Part shown: piece after piece, positions 18,038-27,097 of the stretch
How the letters are laid out: each line of letters opens with the position of its first letter
Position numbering within the stretch: the stretch's first letter is position 1
NCBI GenBank assembly: GCA_021774575.1
Contig: JAJFIX010000028.1
Location: 1 to 52,532 of the forward strand
Reading direction: 5' to 3'
DNA from: Alphaproteobacteria bacterium
GTDB lineage: Bacteria; Pseudomonadota; Alphaproteobacteria; UBA6615
Length of the DNA stretch: 52,532 nucleotides
Notes under the pieces: generated by a model
Databases searched by the model: none
What the model was told of the DNA's origin: nothing
Seen by the model: the letters and a program-made list of their open reading frames with translations, nothing else
Made by a program: the position numbers and the translations under genes

Positions 18038-18754
18038 TCAGGGTCGCACCGGCAGGCCGTCGGCTTGCAGCAACAGCGGGCGAGCCCGCCTCATGGCTCG
18101 TCGCCGGGTCATTCCCGGGGAAATCGTCGGGTGATATAGGGTGCGGATCAATAATTCGTCGGTGGTGGTAAGTACGGTCAAAATGTCATGGCCGTTAAAG
18201 ACTGAGGGCGATATGTAATCGGCATCATTGGCCAGGCCTAAAATTTGCGTCATGTCGCTGAGCAGGCAGGCTGATGTGCCGGTTGCGCTGCGCCCGGTTC
18301 GTACGAAAATTTTGGCTTCGTAAATTCGGTGGGTTCCGTCTTGGCTGTAGAGAAACACGCAGCCCGATGAAAGCATCATTGGCACCATGAAGCCTGGGTC
18401 GGAAAGGTAGGGGGCGATCAGGCCCTCTAATTCGTCGATATTACCGAAGGCAATCACGACATTTGCCGGCTCGCCGGCCCCGGCCAGACCGATCGATAAT
18501 CCACTTGCGTTGGCGAGAGATGCGGCATGACCGGCAATGGTCGCGCGAAATTGGGGGGCGGCGTCGCCGTCTAGTCTAATCGTCAGAGCTCCTTGCCACT
18601 TGGCAAGGGATTTGGGCCGTTGGCGATCAATGACCTCGCCAAATGTGACCGCCTCGAACATATCAGCCAGCGGATCGCCGGACGGCGAGAACATCGCTGG
18701 GCCACCACCGCAGCCGATTAGCCATAACGGCATTAAGATCCAAGCTAGCCGCAT
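18038..18754 (-). CDS. DUF2927 lipoprotein
   Basis: 238 residues. The N-terminus MRLAWILMPLWLIGCGGG is a lipoprotein signal with lipobox IGC, Cys near residue 15. The body resembles DUF2927: RWxGxLxIRLDGDA-like strand, SSGCVFLY, CLLSDMTQILGLANDADYI and PSVFNGHDILTVLTTTDELLIRTLY in blocks. The family is alphaproteobacterial and of unknown function, probably periplasmic and loosely metalloprotease-like in appearance, though I do not see a clear HExxH. The gene is monocistronic: convergent with the MNT-HEPN gene and divergent from ETF-QO. Confidence 0.85.
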   Translation of the reverse strand: MRLAWILMPLWLIGCGGGPAMFSPSGDPLADMFEAVTFGEVIDRQRPKSLAKWQGALTIRLDGDAAPQFRATIAGHAASLANASGLSIGLAGAGEPANVVIAFGNIDELEGLIAPYLSDPGFMVPMMLSSGCVFLYSQDGTHRIYEAKIFVRTGRSATGTSACLLSDMTQILGLANDADYISPSVFNGHDILTVLTTTDELLIRTLYHPTISPGMTRRRAMRRARPLLLQADGLPVRP

Positions 18755-18856
18755 CTTTTCTCCTCGATTTCACCACCCCACCGAAAATAGTGTCGACAAA
18801 TAGTGTGGGCGGTGCGGTCTGATTCCGCTAAAACTTACTCCGTTACACTGTAGAGA

Positions 18857-20515
18857 ATGGAGACCGAAATGGAACGCGAATCAATGGCCTACGACATTGT
18901 CGTCGTTGGCGCAGGGCCGGCGGGGCTATCGACGGCGATACGGGCCAAGCAAATCGCCGACGACGAGGGGCGCGAGGTTTCGGTCTGTGTGCTCGAAAAG
19001 GGCGCCGAGGTCGGGGCGCATATCATGTCCGGGGCGGTGCTTGAACCACGTGGTCTTGATGAGCTCTTTCCCGATTGGCAAAATATCGGTGCGCCGGTCA
19101 CGCGCAAGGTGACGGACGAAAAACTATTATTCCTCACCAAATCGGGCGGGTTTTCCTGGCCGACATGGCTGCTTCCCGGTGCGATGAAAAATCACGGCAA
19201 TTATATTGTCCGGCTGGGAAATTTTGTCCAATGGCTGGGCGAGCAGGCCGAAGCGCTGGGCGTCGAGATCTATCCCGGATTTGCCGCTGCCGAAATCCTT
19301 TATGACGAGACCGGTGCCGTCAAAGGGGTCGCCACCGGCGATATGGGCCGCACCGCGACCGGCGATGAAGGCGCTAATTTTCAGCCGGGCATGGAACTTC
19401 ACGGGACCTATACGGTTTTTGCCGAGGGGGCGCGTGGGCATCTGGGCAAGGAGCTGATGGCCCAGTATAATTTGCGCGAAAATGCCGAAGACCAGACCTA
19501 TGGTCTCGGCATTAAAGAGTTATGGGAAGTCGATAGCCCGCTCCATAAGCCCGGCCTGGTCACCCATACCGCCGGCTGGCCCCTTGATGCCAAAACTTAT
19601 GGCGGGTCTTTTATCTATCATCTCGACGATAATTTGGTTGCCATCGGGTTCGTTGTCGCCCTCGATTACCAGAACCCCTATCTCAGCCCCTATCAGGAGT
19701 TTCAGCGTTTTAAGACCCACCCGAAAATCCAGCCGTTGCTGGAAGGTGGGCGACGGATCGGCTATGGCGCGCGCGCGCTCAATGAAGGCGGCGTGCAAGC
19801 CTTACCGAAACTAGCCTTTCCCGGCGGCATGCTCGTCGGGTGCGAGGCCGGGACGCTGAATACGCCCAAGATCAAGGGCACCCACACAGCGATGAAGTCG
19901 GGCATGCTGGCCGCCCAATCCATCCTATCGGCGCTCAAAGACCATGCGCCGGTAAAAGAACTGACCGACTATGATAAATCATTCCGCAGCAGTTGGGCCT
20001 ATGAAGAGCTGTTTCGGGCGCGCAATTTCCGCCCGGCATTCAAATGGGGGCTCCTCCTGGGAACCCTTTATGGCGGTATCGACCAGGTGGTTGCCAGAGG
20101 TCGCCTGCCCTGGACGCTCAAGCACGGGGGCCGAGACAATGAAAGTCTGTCCAAAAAATCAAAATCGAAAATAATTGACTATCCCAAACCCGATGGGAAA
20201 TTAACCTTTGATCGGCTAACCAATGTCTCGTTTGCGAATGTGGCCCATGAAGAAAATCAGCCTTGCCACCTGATTTTAACCAGCCAAACACGCCCCCTAT
20301 CGGTCAATTTGGCCGAATATGACTCCCCGGAACAGCGCTACTGCCCGGCTGGGGTGTACGAAATTCTCGCCGATGACGGCACGGGCGATCCGCGCCTACA
20401 AATCAATGCGCAAAACTGTGTCCATTGCAAAACCTGCGATATCAAGGACCCCACCCAGAACATCACCTGGGTTACCCCCGAAGGCGGCGGTGGACCGAAT
20501 TATTCGGGCATGTAA
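18857..20515 (+). CDS. electron transfer flavoprotein-ubiquinone oxidoreductase
   Basis: A 552-residue ETF-QO, the inner-membrane-associated enzyme that passes electrons from ETF (fed by acyl-CoA and amino-acid dehydrogenases) to ubiquinone. The N-terminal FAD site has VVVGAGPAGLSTAIRAK (about residues 14-30). The substrate/UQ-binding region includes GGFSWPTWLLPG and GGSFIYHLDDN. The C-terminal 4Fe-4S ferredoxin domain (about 490-545) supplies Cys residues in YCPAGVYEI and NCVHCKTCDIKDPTQNI. The length is normal. It is convergent with the DUF1501 gene, only two bases apart. Confidence 0.97.
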   Translation: METEMERESMAYDIVVVGAGPAGLSTAIRAKQIADDEGREVSVCVLEKGAEVGAHIMSGAVLEPRGLDELFPDWQNIGAPVTRKVTDEKLLFLTKSGGFSWPTWLLPGAMKNHGNYIVRLGNFVQWLGEQAEALGVEIYPGFAAAEILYDETGAVKGVATGDMGRTATGDEGANFQPGMELHGTYTVFAEGARGHLGKELMAQYNLRENAEDQTYGLGIKELWEVDSPLHKPGLVTHTAGWPLDAKTYGGSFIYHLDDNLVAIGFVVALDYQNPYLSPYQEFQRFKTHPKIQPLLEGGRRIGYGARALNEGGVQALPKLAFPGGMLVGCEAGTLNTPKIKGTHTAMKSGMLAAQSILSALKDHAPVKELTDYDKSFRSSWAYEELFRARNFRPAFKWGLLLGTLYGGIDQVVARGRLPWTLKHGGRDNESLSKKSKSKIIDYPKPDGKLTFDRLTNVSFANVAHEENQPCHLILTSQTRPLSVNLAEYDSPEQRYCPAGVYEILADDGTGDPRLQINAQNCVHCKTCDIKDPTQNITWVTPEGGGGPNYSGM

Positions 20516-20517
20516 CG

Positions 20518-21711
20518 TCACGAAAGCAAGCCTGGGACAGGTCTGTGGGCGCCCAGGGTTTGACTTGCCTCGGGTAATCCCCACCAAGTCTGGGTCGCGC
20601 TGGCCAGCAGGGAACGGTAATCCATCGTGTATTTTAGATCGCCCGCATCCAGATCAACGAGAGAAGGTTGCTCACCAAAGAAGCCGCCATTAACCCCGCC
20701 CCCCATGACAAAATGTGGAGCCGCCGTTCCGTGGTCGGTACCGCCGCTGCCGTTTTGACCGACACGACGGCCAAATTCGGCATAGCTCATCACCAACACC
20801 CGATCCCAATTGTCCGTCCCAATCATCGCCTGACGAAACGCCGCAAAACCGGCGCCAAGCTGGGTGAGTAAATTTCGGTGCTGGTTGGCTTGTCCGGCAT
20901 GGGTATCAAACGATCCCAGGGTCAGTTTGATCGCTGGGATATCAATGCCCGATGCGATCACCCTTGCCGCCACTTCTAGACTTCGGCCAAATGGACCGGC
21001 CGGGCCACCGGTTGGAAACGCAACCCCTAGTTCCCCAGCGGCTCGGAGACGTTGTTCGATCTCGGACGCCGCCGCGACCACCGTCGCGCGGGTATTTAGA
21101 ATATGATCCAGCGCCGAGCCTCCCGCTGCCATGCCGCCGGCCTCCATCCGGTCGGCTCGATCAACAAAACGATCGGGATTGTCGAGCCGAATTGCCGATA
21201 TGCCGGGGCCGAAAAACGGACCGCTATCACCACTGAGGATCAAGGCATCGGCAATTTGATCGTGGGTAATATTTGTTTCGCCGTAAACGCCCGACGCCCA
21301 ACCCCGGCTTAAGACTTGGTCGCTGGCCGAGCCGGTGTTCCATATTTCGATTGAGCGAAAATGCGACCGATCCGGTTGCGGGTAACCGACGCCAAGCGCA
21401 ACCGCGAGATCACCCGCGCTCCATGCATCCATCAATGGGCCAAGGGCCGGATGGAAACCAAGACGCTCGTCAAGGGTCAAGACCTGGTCGCGTGGAATGG
21501 CCAATTGAGGCCGGGATGTTTGGTAGGCCCGGTCGGCATACGGGATGACCGTGTTAATTCCGTCATTCCCTCCATTGAGTTCAACCAGCACCAGTACCCG
21601 GTTATTAAAATCATGACCGCCCGCAGCCAGGGCAGCTCGCGACAGAACCGGTCCAGCGGAAAGAGCCGTCGCAGCACCGCCGGTCGCGCGCAAAAAATCA
21701 CGTCTGTTCAT
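20518..21711 (-). CDS. DUF1501 protein, Tat-exported
   Basis: 397 residues. The twin-arginine signal MNRRDFLRATGGAATALSAG is followed by a DUF1501 domain: VLVLVELNGGNDGINTVIPY near residue 38, GYPQPDRSHFRSIEIWNTG, and FGRRVGQNGSGGTDHGTAAP near residue 320. The family belongs to the alkaline-phosphatase/sulfatase superfamily and contains metal-binding Asp/His residues. It is almost always encoded beside DUF1800, with which it may form an extracytoplasmic complex of unknown activity. Last gene of a five-gene operon (11-base gap to DUF1800). Confidence 0.95.
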   Translation of the reverse strand: MNRRDFLRATGGAATALSAGPVLSRAALAAGGHDFNNRVLVLVELNGGNDGINTVIPYADRAYQTSRPQLAIPRDQVLTLDERLGFHPALGPLMDAWSAGDLAVALGVGYPQPDRSHFRSIEIWNTGSASDQVLSRGWASGVYGETNITHDQIADALILSGDSGPFFGPGISAIRLDNPDRFVDRADRMEAGGMAAGGSALDHILNTRATVVAAASEIEQRLRAAGELGVAFPTGGPAGPFGRSLEVAARVIASGIDIPAIKLTLGSFDTHAGQANQHRNLLTQLGAGFAAFRQAMIGTDNWDRVLVMSYAEFGRRVGQNGSGGTDHGTAAPHFVMGGGVNGGFFGEQPSLVDLDAGDLKYTMDYRSLLASATQTWWGLPEASQTLGAHRPVPGLLS

Positions 21712-21722
21712 CTGCCTGCTCC

Positions 21723-23201
21723 CTACTTCAATTGATAGACGGGATCGGTAATCAGTTGGCCAATAAAGGCCGAGTTTACCCCCATGCCCGTAACAGCAGC
21801 TTCCGCCGGTGAGCTAGCCAGAATGAGGGCCGACAGGCTTTGCGGATCCTCCCATCGGGGCATTAATCCGTTGACCCATCGGTCGAGGAAAGGACCGGTT
21901 CTGGCGCCAATATTTTGCATCCCCCGGGCCAGCGCAATTTCGCGACGCTCCCCCGGGCTAATATCCGAATTTGTCACTCGTCCCCGAACGGGTTCGTTTT
22001 CGGCCTCAAAGCCGGCAACCGAGCGCACGACATCATTGCGCAACAATAATGTTTCAGAGGTGATCCAGGCGGTGCCGCCGGGCCAGCCTTTGACGTTCGG
22101 CGGGTCAAAAATATCTTGCCCCAACTGCCCGCCGACCAGGACCAGCAAGCGCATTTGGGGCAGGTTGATATCGAACTGGCGAACAGTTCCAACCAACAGA
22201 TCGACAGGAGATTTGATTAAGTTTGCCCGGTTCTCCTCCGCCCAAAAAGCCCCGCTGGTGAGCAGCGCCTGCATCAAGGGCTCAATTTCATAATTGGCCC
22301 CGCGAAATATATTCGCCAGCCTCTCGACTTCATTGAGATCGGGGGTCTCGGAGATGAATTGCCGCCAAAGTTTCTCCACCACCGTTTCCGCCGTTCGTGG
22401 ATGGGCCAGCAGAATTTCGATAATGTTGTCCCCATCAAACGCGCCGATCTGCCCGAGCACGGTTTTTCTGCCCCCATCGTGAATACGCGGGCGGAATAGA
22501 AAAGTTCCGGTTTGGGGGTCGACGCTATACCCGGTAAAGGCACGAGCGACATTCTTGATGTCGTCCTCGCTATAATTACCCACACCGAGGGTAAACAGCT
22601 CGAGCAATTCACGGGCGAAATTTTCGTTTGGCGCATCGGCACGACTGCGGACCGTATCGAGATAGGCAAGCATGGCCGGGTCACGGGCAACGGCCCGCAA
22701 CATGTCGGCAAAATTGCCAAGCCCATGTCTGCGGAGCAGGACATTTTGATGATACATCGATACCGGCGACCGGGTTTTGCGGATCGAAGAGGTGAAATGA
22801 TTGTGCCAGAAAAGGGTCATGACCTCGGTGAGCGGCGCCGCCGTCGCAGCCATTTCGCGATACCACCATGCCTTCAAATCACCAGCCTGGGCAACGCGTG
22901 CCCGGCGCAATGCCATCCGTTCGGCCTCGTTTGAGCGAACGATGGTGCGTGGATTGACCCACCCGTCCGCGACGAATGCGGGCGGGCTAGTGGTCGCAAC
23001 TTCTTGGTAGGCACCGAGCAATCGAGCCACCGCCTGCTCCCGGTTCAGCTGCAAAATCGTCTCAACCTCATTTATCGGCGCGGCAAAGCCGGTTCGCGCG
23101 AGCAAATGTCTCGCCTCTTCGACGGTGAGCGCCGAGGCCTGTACCGGCACGGTCAAAACGACAATTGCTGCCATGAATGCTGTCATGAGCCACTTCATCA
23201 T
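21723..23201 (-). CDS. DUF1800 protein, secreted
   Basis: 492 residues from MMKWLMTAFMAAIVVL, a Sec signal peptide ending at VQASA. The frame is open 41 codons further upstream, but that part is unconserved and the signal peptide fixes the start. DUF1800 landmarks are EEARHLLARTGFAAP, WYREMAATAAPLTEVMTLFWHNHF in two blocks, FARELLELFTLGVGNYSEDDI, VARAFTGYSVD and PPNVKGWPGGTAWI. It is paired with DUF1501 in many bacteria and thought to act in the periplasm or outside. The upstream sigma/anti-sigma genes suggest it is produced under an envelope signal. Confidence 0.95.
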   Translation of the reverse strand: MMKWLMTAFMAAIVVLTVPVQASALTVEEARHLLARTGFAAPINEVETILQLNREQAVARLLGAYQEVATTSPPAFVADGWVNPRTIVRSNEAERMALRRARVAQAGDLKAWWYREMAATAAPLTEVMTLFWHNHFTSSIRKTRSPVSMYHQNVLLRRHGLGNFADMLRAVARDPAMLAYLDTVRSRADAPNENFARELLELFTLGVGNYSEDDIKNVARAFTGYSVDPQTGTFLFRPRIHDGGRKTVLGQIGAFDGDNIIEILLAHPRTAETVVEKLWRQFISETPDLNEVERLANIFRGANYEIEPLMQALLTSGAFWAEENRANLIKSPVDLLVGTVRQFDINLPQMRLLVLVGGQLGQDIFDPPNVKGWPGGTAWITSETLLLRNDVVRSVAGFEAENEPVRGRVTNSDISPGERREIALARGMQNIGARTGPFLDRWVNGLMPRWEDPQSLSALILASSPAEAAVTGMGVNSAFIGQLITDPVYQLK

Positions 23202-23220
23202 TGATCGCTCCCGTTTTTCG

Positions 23221-23724
23221 TTATCGCTGGGGCCCAAAGCCCGACCTGTTTGTGGCGCGGTTAGCTGGCCCCGACGGTCGAAATCCGAGCCCAAGAATGC
23301 GAAAGATAGGCGTGCGCCGCGCAAACCTGATGAATTTTAATCGCTGACCCTCATCAAGTTGATCCATAAATAGTGCCAAATCGTCAATAATAATGCGCTG
23401 CTGATCGTGACGTTTATCGACCATCTCGCCCAACAAAGAAGTGACAGCAACCGGATCGGCCCCGGCCTCGAGCTGTTCGCGAAAAGCGACCAGCAAGTGA
23501 CGCATTTCCTCGCGTTGCTCCATCGCTCTACTGCGCACGGTTTCGGAAAGCGAACGTAGCGCTTGGACCTGTTCCGGCGCCAAATTCATATCCGCCACCC
23601 GCATTTCATTCCGAACCTCGATCCGACCATGAAACCCATTGCGGGCATATAGCAGCCCCCCGACAAAGAGCGCATTTGTCAGCAGCGAGGCGCCTAAGAC
23701 AACCCACACAATGTTCTTTTTCAT
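23221..23724 (-). CDS. CpxP/ZraP-like periplasmic protein with N-terminal anchor
   Basis: 167 residues. Residues 6-27 form a single membrane segment or uncleaved signal (IVWVVLGASLLTNALFVGGLL in two blocks). The rest is a helical, Met/Arg/Gln-rich domain like the periplasmic heavy-metal-sensor/Spy-CpxP family: NLAPEQVQALRSLSETVRSR, EEMRHLLVAFREQLEAG and RHDQQRIIIDDLALFMDQL. The C-terminal tail is Arg/Gly-rich. Such proteins sense misfolding or metal and modulate envelope stress signalling. It lies between the anti-sigma candidate (3-base gap) and DUF1800 (19-base gap). Confidence 0.82.
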   Translation of the reverse strand: MKKNIVWVVLGASLLTNALFVGGLLYARNGFHGRIEVRNEMRVADMNLAPEQVQALRSLSETVRSRAMEQREEMRHLLVAFREQLEAGADPVAVTSLLGEMVDKRHDQQRIIIDDLALFMDQLDEGQRLKFIRFARRTPIFRILGLGFRPSGPANRATNRSGFGPQR

Positions 23725-23727
23725 GCC

Positions 23728-24318
23728 TTACCCGTCCCGGCCGAATGCATCGGATCCCCCGTCGAATTCCTCGTCCAATATTTGATCAAATGACAAATAA
23801 TATGCGCCATCTGCAACGTCGACGACGGCTGAAAACTCATCTACCGAAAACTCATCTACCGAAAACTCATCTAATTGTGCGCCGCTGGTGTCGGTAAAAC
23901 CGTCATAAGTCAGCTGCCCCATTAAAAAAGCGCCGCCGCCGATAACCAGCATCAAGGCGGCAAAAGCGCCACCAGACACCAGGTGGCGCCAAGAAAATGA
24001 CCCGGCAACCCACCAGGTAAACCCGGTTCTCGTTCGCGGTATCGACGGTCCGCCGATCCGCCGTGCAGCGTCCATAATTGACTTTGGAACTGGTGATATT
24101 GGAACAGATCCGCCCCCGGTCGCCCGGGCGGCCAGCATGACCTCGCACCAGTCCGGCGACCCAGCCAACAATTTTTCGACTTCATCGCAGTCCCTTGTCT
24201 GCAATCGCCCCTCAAGCCACTCCGAAATCAACACAATATCAGGCGGCTGAGACACCGGTCCCTCGAATGCAACGGATCGCCAGAGCGCGCGATCAGTGTC
24301 CGTTTCAGTCATATCCAA
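23728..24318 (-). CDS. putative membrane anti-sigma factor
   Basis: 196 residues. The cytoplasmic N-terminal part (about 1-105) has SEWLEGRLQTRDCDEVEKLLA, similar to the first helices of anti-sigma domains, but without the zinc HxxxCxxC motif. One membrane segment lies at about 116-135 (GAFAALMLVIGGGAFLMG). The periplasmic tail is acidic and carries a triple DEFSV repeat. It lies immediately downstream of an ECF sigma gene and upstream of a CpxP-like gene, which is the main reason for the call. The sequence itself is only weakly diagnostic. Confidence 0.7.
   Translation of the reverse strand: MDMTETDTDRALWRSVAFEGPVSQPPDIVLISEWLEGRLQTRDCDEVEKLLAGSPDWCEVMLAARATGGGSVPISPVPKSIMDAARRIGGPSIPRTRTGFTWWVAGSFSWRHLVSGGAFAALMLVIGGGAFLMGQLTYDGFTDTSGAQLDEFSVDEFSVDEFSAVVDVADGAYYLSFDQILDEEFDGGSDAFGRDG
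23831..23875 (-). repeat. 15-bp tandem repeat, three copies, in the anti-sigma gene
   Basis: GAAAACTCATCTACC occurs twice in succession, followed by a third copy altered in its last two bases. It encodes DEFSV-DEFSV-DEFS on the minus strand, in the periplasmic tail. The near-identity of the copies indicates recent expansion. Confidence 0.92.
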
Positions 24319-24383
24319 TCACCCTCGTTATCTCTCCTATACGCGCTAGCGTGCCGGACCATCCCCACAGCTCGAAATAATGT

Positions 24384-24956
24384 CTATCGGATGTCCTGAT
24401 CCTTTCGCACCCACGTCCGCAAACGTTCAATCGCCTTATGGCGGGTACTGCGCACTGTCTGAGCCGTCACGCCGAGCATCTGAGCGACATCGGCCACATC
24501 CAAATCATGCTCATATATCAATGTGAGCACCAGGCGTTGACGTGGGGTCAATAGATCGTTGGGAATATTGAGGGGCACCGGTTCGTCGGCGGGCACGGCA
24601 ACCAATGCCTCGCTGAGTTCATCAATTGGCAGAGTGCGTTTTTGGCGGCGCATATGGTCGATCGTCGCCGAACTCGATACCACCCTGATCCAGGTACCGA
24701 GGCCGGCGCGCGCCGGATCATAGGTGCGCAATAGGCGAAAATTCTTATCGCAAAGCCGCAAAAACACATTTTGCACGACCTCCGCCACCTCATCGTCACC
24801 GAAACCGTAACGCATCAATGAACGACGTGCGGTCGCGTGAATGACCGGCGCGTAAATTTCGACAAACGCGTGCCATGCAGGGCGATCACCCGCCAGCAAA
24901 GCTGAAAGATCTATTTCTGAAGTTGGGTCAACTGGTTTGGTCAAAAGAATCGCCAT
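24384..24956 (-). CDS. ECF-type RNA polymerase sigma factor
   Basis: 190 residues. Region 2 (about 25-100) includes ATARRSLMRYGFGDDEVAEVVQNVFLRL in two blocks, DPARAGLGTWIRVVSSSATIDHMRRQKR in two blocks. Region 4 (about 135-185) has LTPRQRLVLTLIYEHDLDVADVAQMLGVTAQTVRSTRHKAIERL, again in blocks, forming the HTH. There is no region 3. It is first in the five-gene operon with the anti-sigma candidate 65 bases downstream, so it probably activates its own operon upon an envelope or extracellular signal. Confidence 0.94.
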   Translation of the reverse strand: MAILLTKPVDPTSEIDLSALLAGDRPAWHAFVEIYAPVIHATARRSLMRYGFGDDEVAEVVQNVFLRLCDKNFRLLRTYDPARAGLGTWIRVVSSSATIDHMRRQKRTLPIDELSEALVAVPADEPVPLNIPNDLLTPRQRLVLTLIYEHDLDVADVAQMLGVTAQTVRSTRHKAIERLRTWVRKDQDIR

Positions 24957-25061
24957 GGAAAGGTAGATCGATTTGGATTTACCTTATCCATGGCACAGCT
25001 TGAACGTCCACCATCACGATGAGCAAGACGGTGGGCGAAATTCAGAACTGAATATTGATGA

Positions 25062-25724
25062 TTAGTCGGAACGCAACCATTCGCCACCGGTCACCAGCGT
25101 CGCCGCCTCGGTACGGTTAGACACGTTAAGGGTCTTTAACAGTCCCGAAACGTGAAGCTTCACCGTATTTGGCGATAGGCCGAGATCCTTGGCAATGTCG
25201 ATATTTGATTTACCACGCGCTACCAGCATCAATATTTCACGTTGACGTTCGGTCAGCGGAGCGAGGATTGCCGACGTGTCACGGCCTGTCGTCGCACGAG
25301 GGCCAAAACTTTCGGGCAAGGAATCGACGCCACGGCGGTTCAGCTTGGGAACCCAAACCTCGCCTTCCAAGACCCGCTTGACGGCCATCACGAAATCTTC
25401 CTTCGACGACGTCTTGGGAATATAACCCGACGCGCCCAGTTTGATTGCCTCCAATACGTCGCCACGATCCTCGACCATTGACATAACAATGATCGGCACA
25501 TCATCGAGTTTGTTCATCATGGATTCCAGCCCTTCGAAGGGCGAAGCCCCAGGCATCAGGAGATCAAGCAGAACAAAATCAAATGCTTTATCGGTCTCGA
25601 CAATTTCGAGAGCCTCTTTAAAATCGTTACATTCGACCATTTCTAGATTGTCATCGACGTCGCTCAAGACTTCGCTCAAGCCCAGTCGAAAGACCCAGTG
25701 GTCGTCGGCAATAAGTGCGCGCAT
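25062..25724 (-). CDS. NarL/FixJ-type response regulator (LuxR HTH), orphan
   Basis: 220 residues. The receiver domain (about 1-120) has acidic residues in ALIADDHW, the phosphoacceptor Asp54 in FVLLDLLMPGA, and the conserved Lys in SGYIPKTSS. The LuxR-type HTH (about 150-212) has LTERQREILMLVARGKSNIDIAKDLGLSPNTVKLHVSGLL in blocks. No histidine kinase is encoded in the window, so its partner lies elsewhere. The 450-base AT-rich upstream region with an inverted repeat suggests regulated, possibly autoregulated, expression. Confidence 0.95.
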   Translation of the reverse strand: MRALIADDHWVFRLGLSEVLSDVDDNLEMVECNDFKEALEIVETDKAFDFVLLDLLMPGASPFEGLESMMNKLDDVPIIVMSMVEDRGDVLEAIKLGASGYIPKTSSKEDFVMAVKRVLEGEVWVPKLNRRGVDSLPESFGPRATTGRDTSAILAPLTERQREILMLVARGKSNIDIAKDLGLSPNTVKLHVSGLLKTLNVSNRTEAATLVTGGEWLRSD

Positions 25725-26180
25725 AAATTCACCTTTAAAATTAACTAGTGGACTATTCTCTTTATGGTCTGTCCGAACGACTCATTCCGATAGACCACAA
25801 CACGCGTTACATTTTAACGGTCTGTTAATTATGCGCCAGGGCAAGCGTAATCATTCCCGGCTATATTGGAAATACCATATTGGATAGTCCGTTTATACTA
25901 TTATATTAGATTTATACGCAAAAACCCCTAATTTTCAGCCGTTTTATTACTTTTTTATATATAAACTCGCGCCGGTTCTCCTAAACAAAAAAAATGAAAA
26001 CTGGCATTTTTTCTCAATTTTTCCGGATCGGCGACGAAAATAGTGCTCCCGACTCGTGCAAATTTCCGGTTTTCGACCCAACAAAAATTGTGCGCGCATT
26101 TACCCCGCCGAACCACAGGTTGCATCATTGCACAATGACCAATGTGACTAGTTGTGCAGTGTAGCCATGCCCTGGAAACA
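25725..26180. other. AT-rich intergenic region upstream of the response regulator
   Basis: A 456-base region clearly richer in A+T than its surroundings, with no gene. It holds an inverted repeat at 25766-25796, several GGTCTGT-like motifs and runs such as TATACTATTATATTAGAT. The side near 25725 should contain the promoter of the response regulator; the side near 26180 is the terminator of the NmrA gene. No small ORF with convincing coding character was found. Confidence 0.5.
25766..25796. promoter_or_regulatory. imperfect inverted repeat upstream of the response regulator
   Basis: GGTCTGTCCG (25766-25775) and CCGATAGACC (25787-25796) are inverted repeats matching at 8 of 10 positions, with an 11-base spacer. 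They lie 42-72 bases upstream of the start codon. They may be an operator for the regulator itself; this is inferred from symmetry and position. Confidence 0.4.
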
Positions 26181-26209
26181 AAAAACCGGCGCCTGAAAGG
26201 CGCCGGTTT
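26181..26209 (-). terminator. Rho-independent terminator of the NmrA gene
   Basis: An 11-bp perfect stem, AAACCGGCGCC (26183-26193) with GGCGCCGGTTT (26199-26209), and a five-base loop. On the minus strand it is followed by a T-run that continues past 26181. It lies 25 bases after the stop of the NmrA-like gene. Confidence 0.9.
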
Positions 26210-26233
26210 CCCTGAACTAGGTTGTCCGAGTAT

Positions 26234-27097
26234 TTATGCCTGAAATGCCCCCATATAGTCGGTCACGAAAGCAGCCAGTGTCCGGGGTGCATTGCCGGTG
26301 AGTTTACTCACATTGTCCGAGACCTCACCGAAACCACCGGTGCCACCGAGTGTCATCATTGCAAGCTGATGGGTGACCAGCCATTCCGGCATACCGCGCT
26401 GTTCCATCATGCCTTTTGCCGCTTCGAGGGGCGGCGTCATGATCGCAATATCCCGGCCTAGCTGTTTTGTCAGCTCGGCTCCGAATGCGTTGAGGTTTGA
26501 GGCTGCGCCCGAGAGGTAATAGGTCTGCCCGGCATGGCCTTCGCTGGTCAGAACGGCGGCCGCGACGGCACCAACATCGCGCGTATCAATCATCGATAAC
26601 GGCGCATCCGGGGCCAGCGGCATGGCCATTTTACTTTCACCGGCAATCATCGGCGCCTGGCCCAAAAGTGTCTGGAAAAAGAGGTTCGGCTGCAAAATGG
26701 TATAATCCATGCCACTCGCCTTCAACGCCTGCTCACTGGCATAATGGGCGCGGCCAACGACGGATTCAGCGTCGGGTGTGATGCCCGCGGTCGAACCGGA
26801 ACATTTGACAAAGTGCTTTACGCCCGCCGCCTTGGCGGCCTCGACCGCATTGCCTTCGAGATCAGCCAGCACCGGACTATGTCCACAAACGAGGAAGACT
26901 TTCTCCGCCCCCTCAAGCACCGCGTCCAGGCTCGCCCGGTTGCCCAAATCGGCTTCAGCCAGCTCGACGGTATCGCCGAGCTTACCCTTGGCCGCCTCAA
27001 CATCGCGAACGCCGCATTTGAAACGGGCGCCTTTTGCCGAAAGTTCCTTAACCAGGGCTCCGCCGATATTGCCGGTCGCACCAAATACAACAATCAT
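26234..27097 (-). CDS. NmrA-like NAD(P)-binding protein (atypical SDR)
   Basis: 287 residues from the ATG at 27097 (MIVVFGATGNIGG). AGAGG precedes this ATG, making it preferable to the one at 27112. The N-terminal Rossmann motif VVFGATGNIGGALVKEL and KHFVKCSGSTAG match the NmrA/quinone-oxidoreductase-2-like group, and DYTILQPNLFFQTLL is the typical central block. The family reduces quinones or senses the NADP redox state; the substrate here is unknown. It is monocistronic, ends in a strong terminator and is divergent from the VOC gene. Confidence 0.92.
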   Translation of the reverse strand: MIVVFGATGNIGGALVKELSAKGARFKCGVRDVEAAKGKLGDTVELAEADLGNRASLDAVLEGAEKVFLVCGHSPVLADLEGNAVEAAKAAGVKHFVKCSGSTAGITPDAESVVGRAHYASEQALKASGMDYTILQPNLFFQTLLGQAPMIAGESKMAMPLAPDAPLSMIDTRDVGAVAAAVLTSEGHAGQTYYLSGAASNLNAFGAELTKQLGRDIAIMTPPLEAAKGMMEQRGMPEWLVTHQLAMMTLGGTGGFGEVSDNVSKLTGNAPRTLAAFVTDYMGAFQA

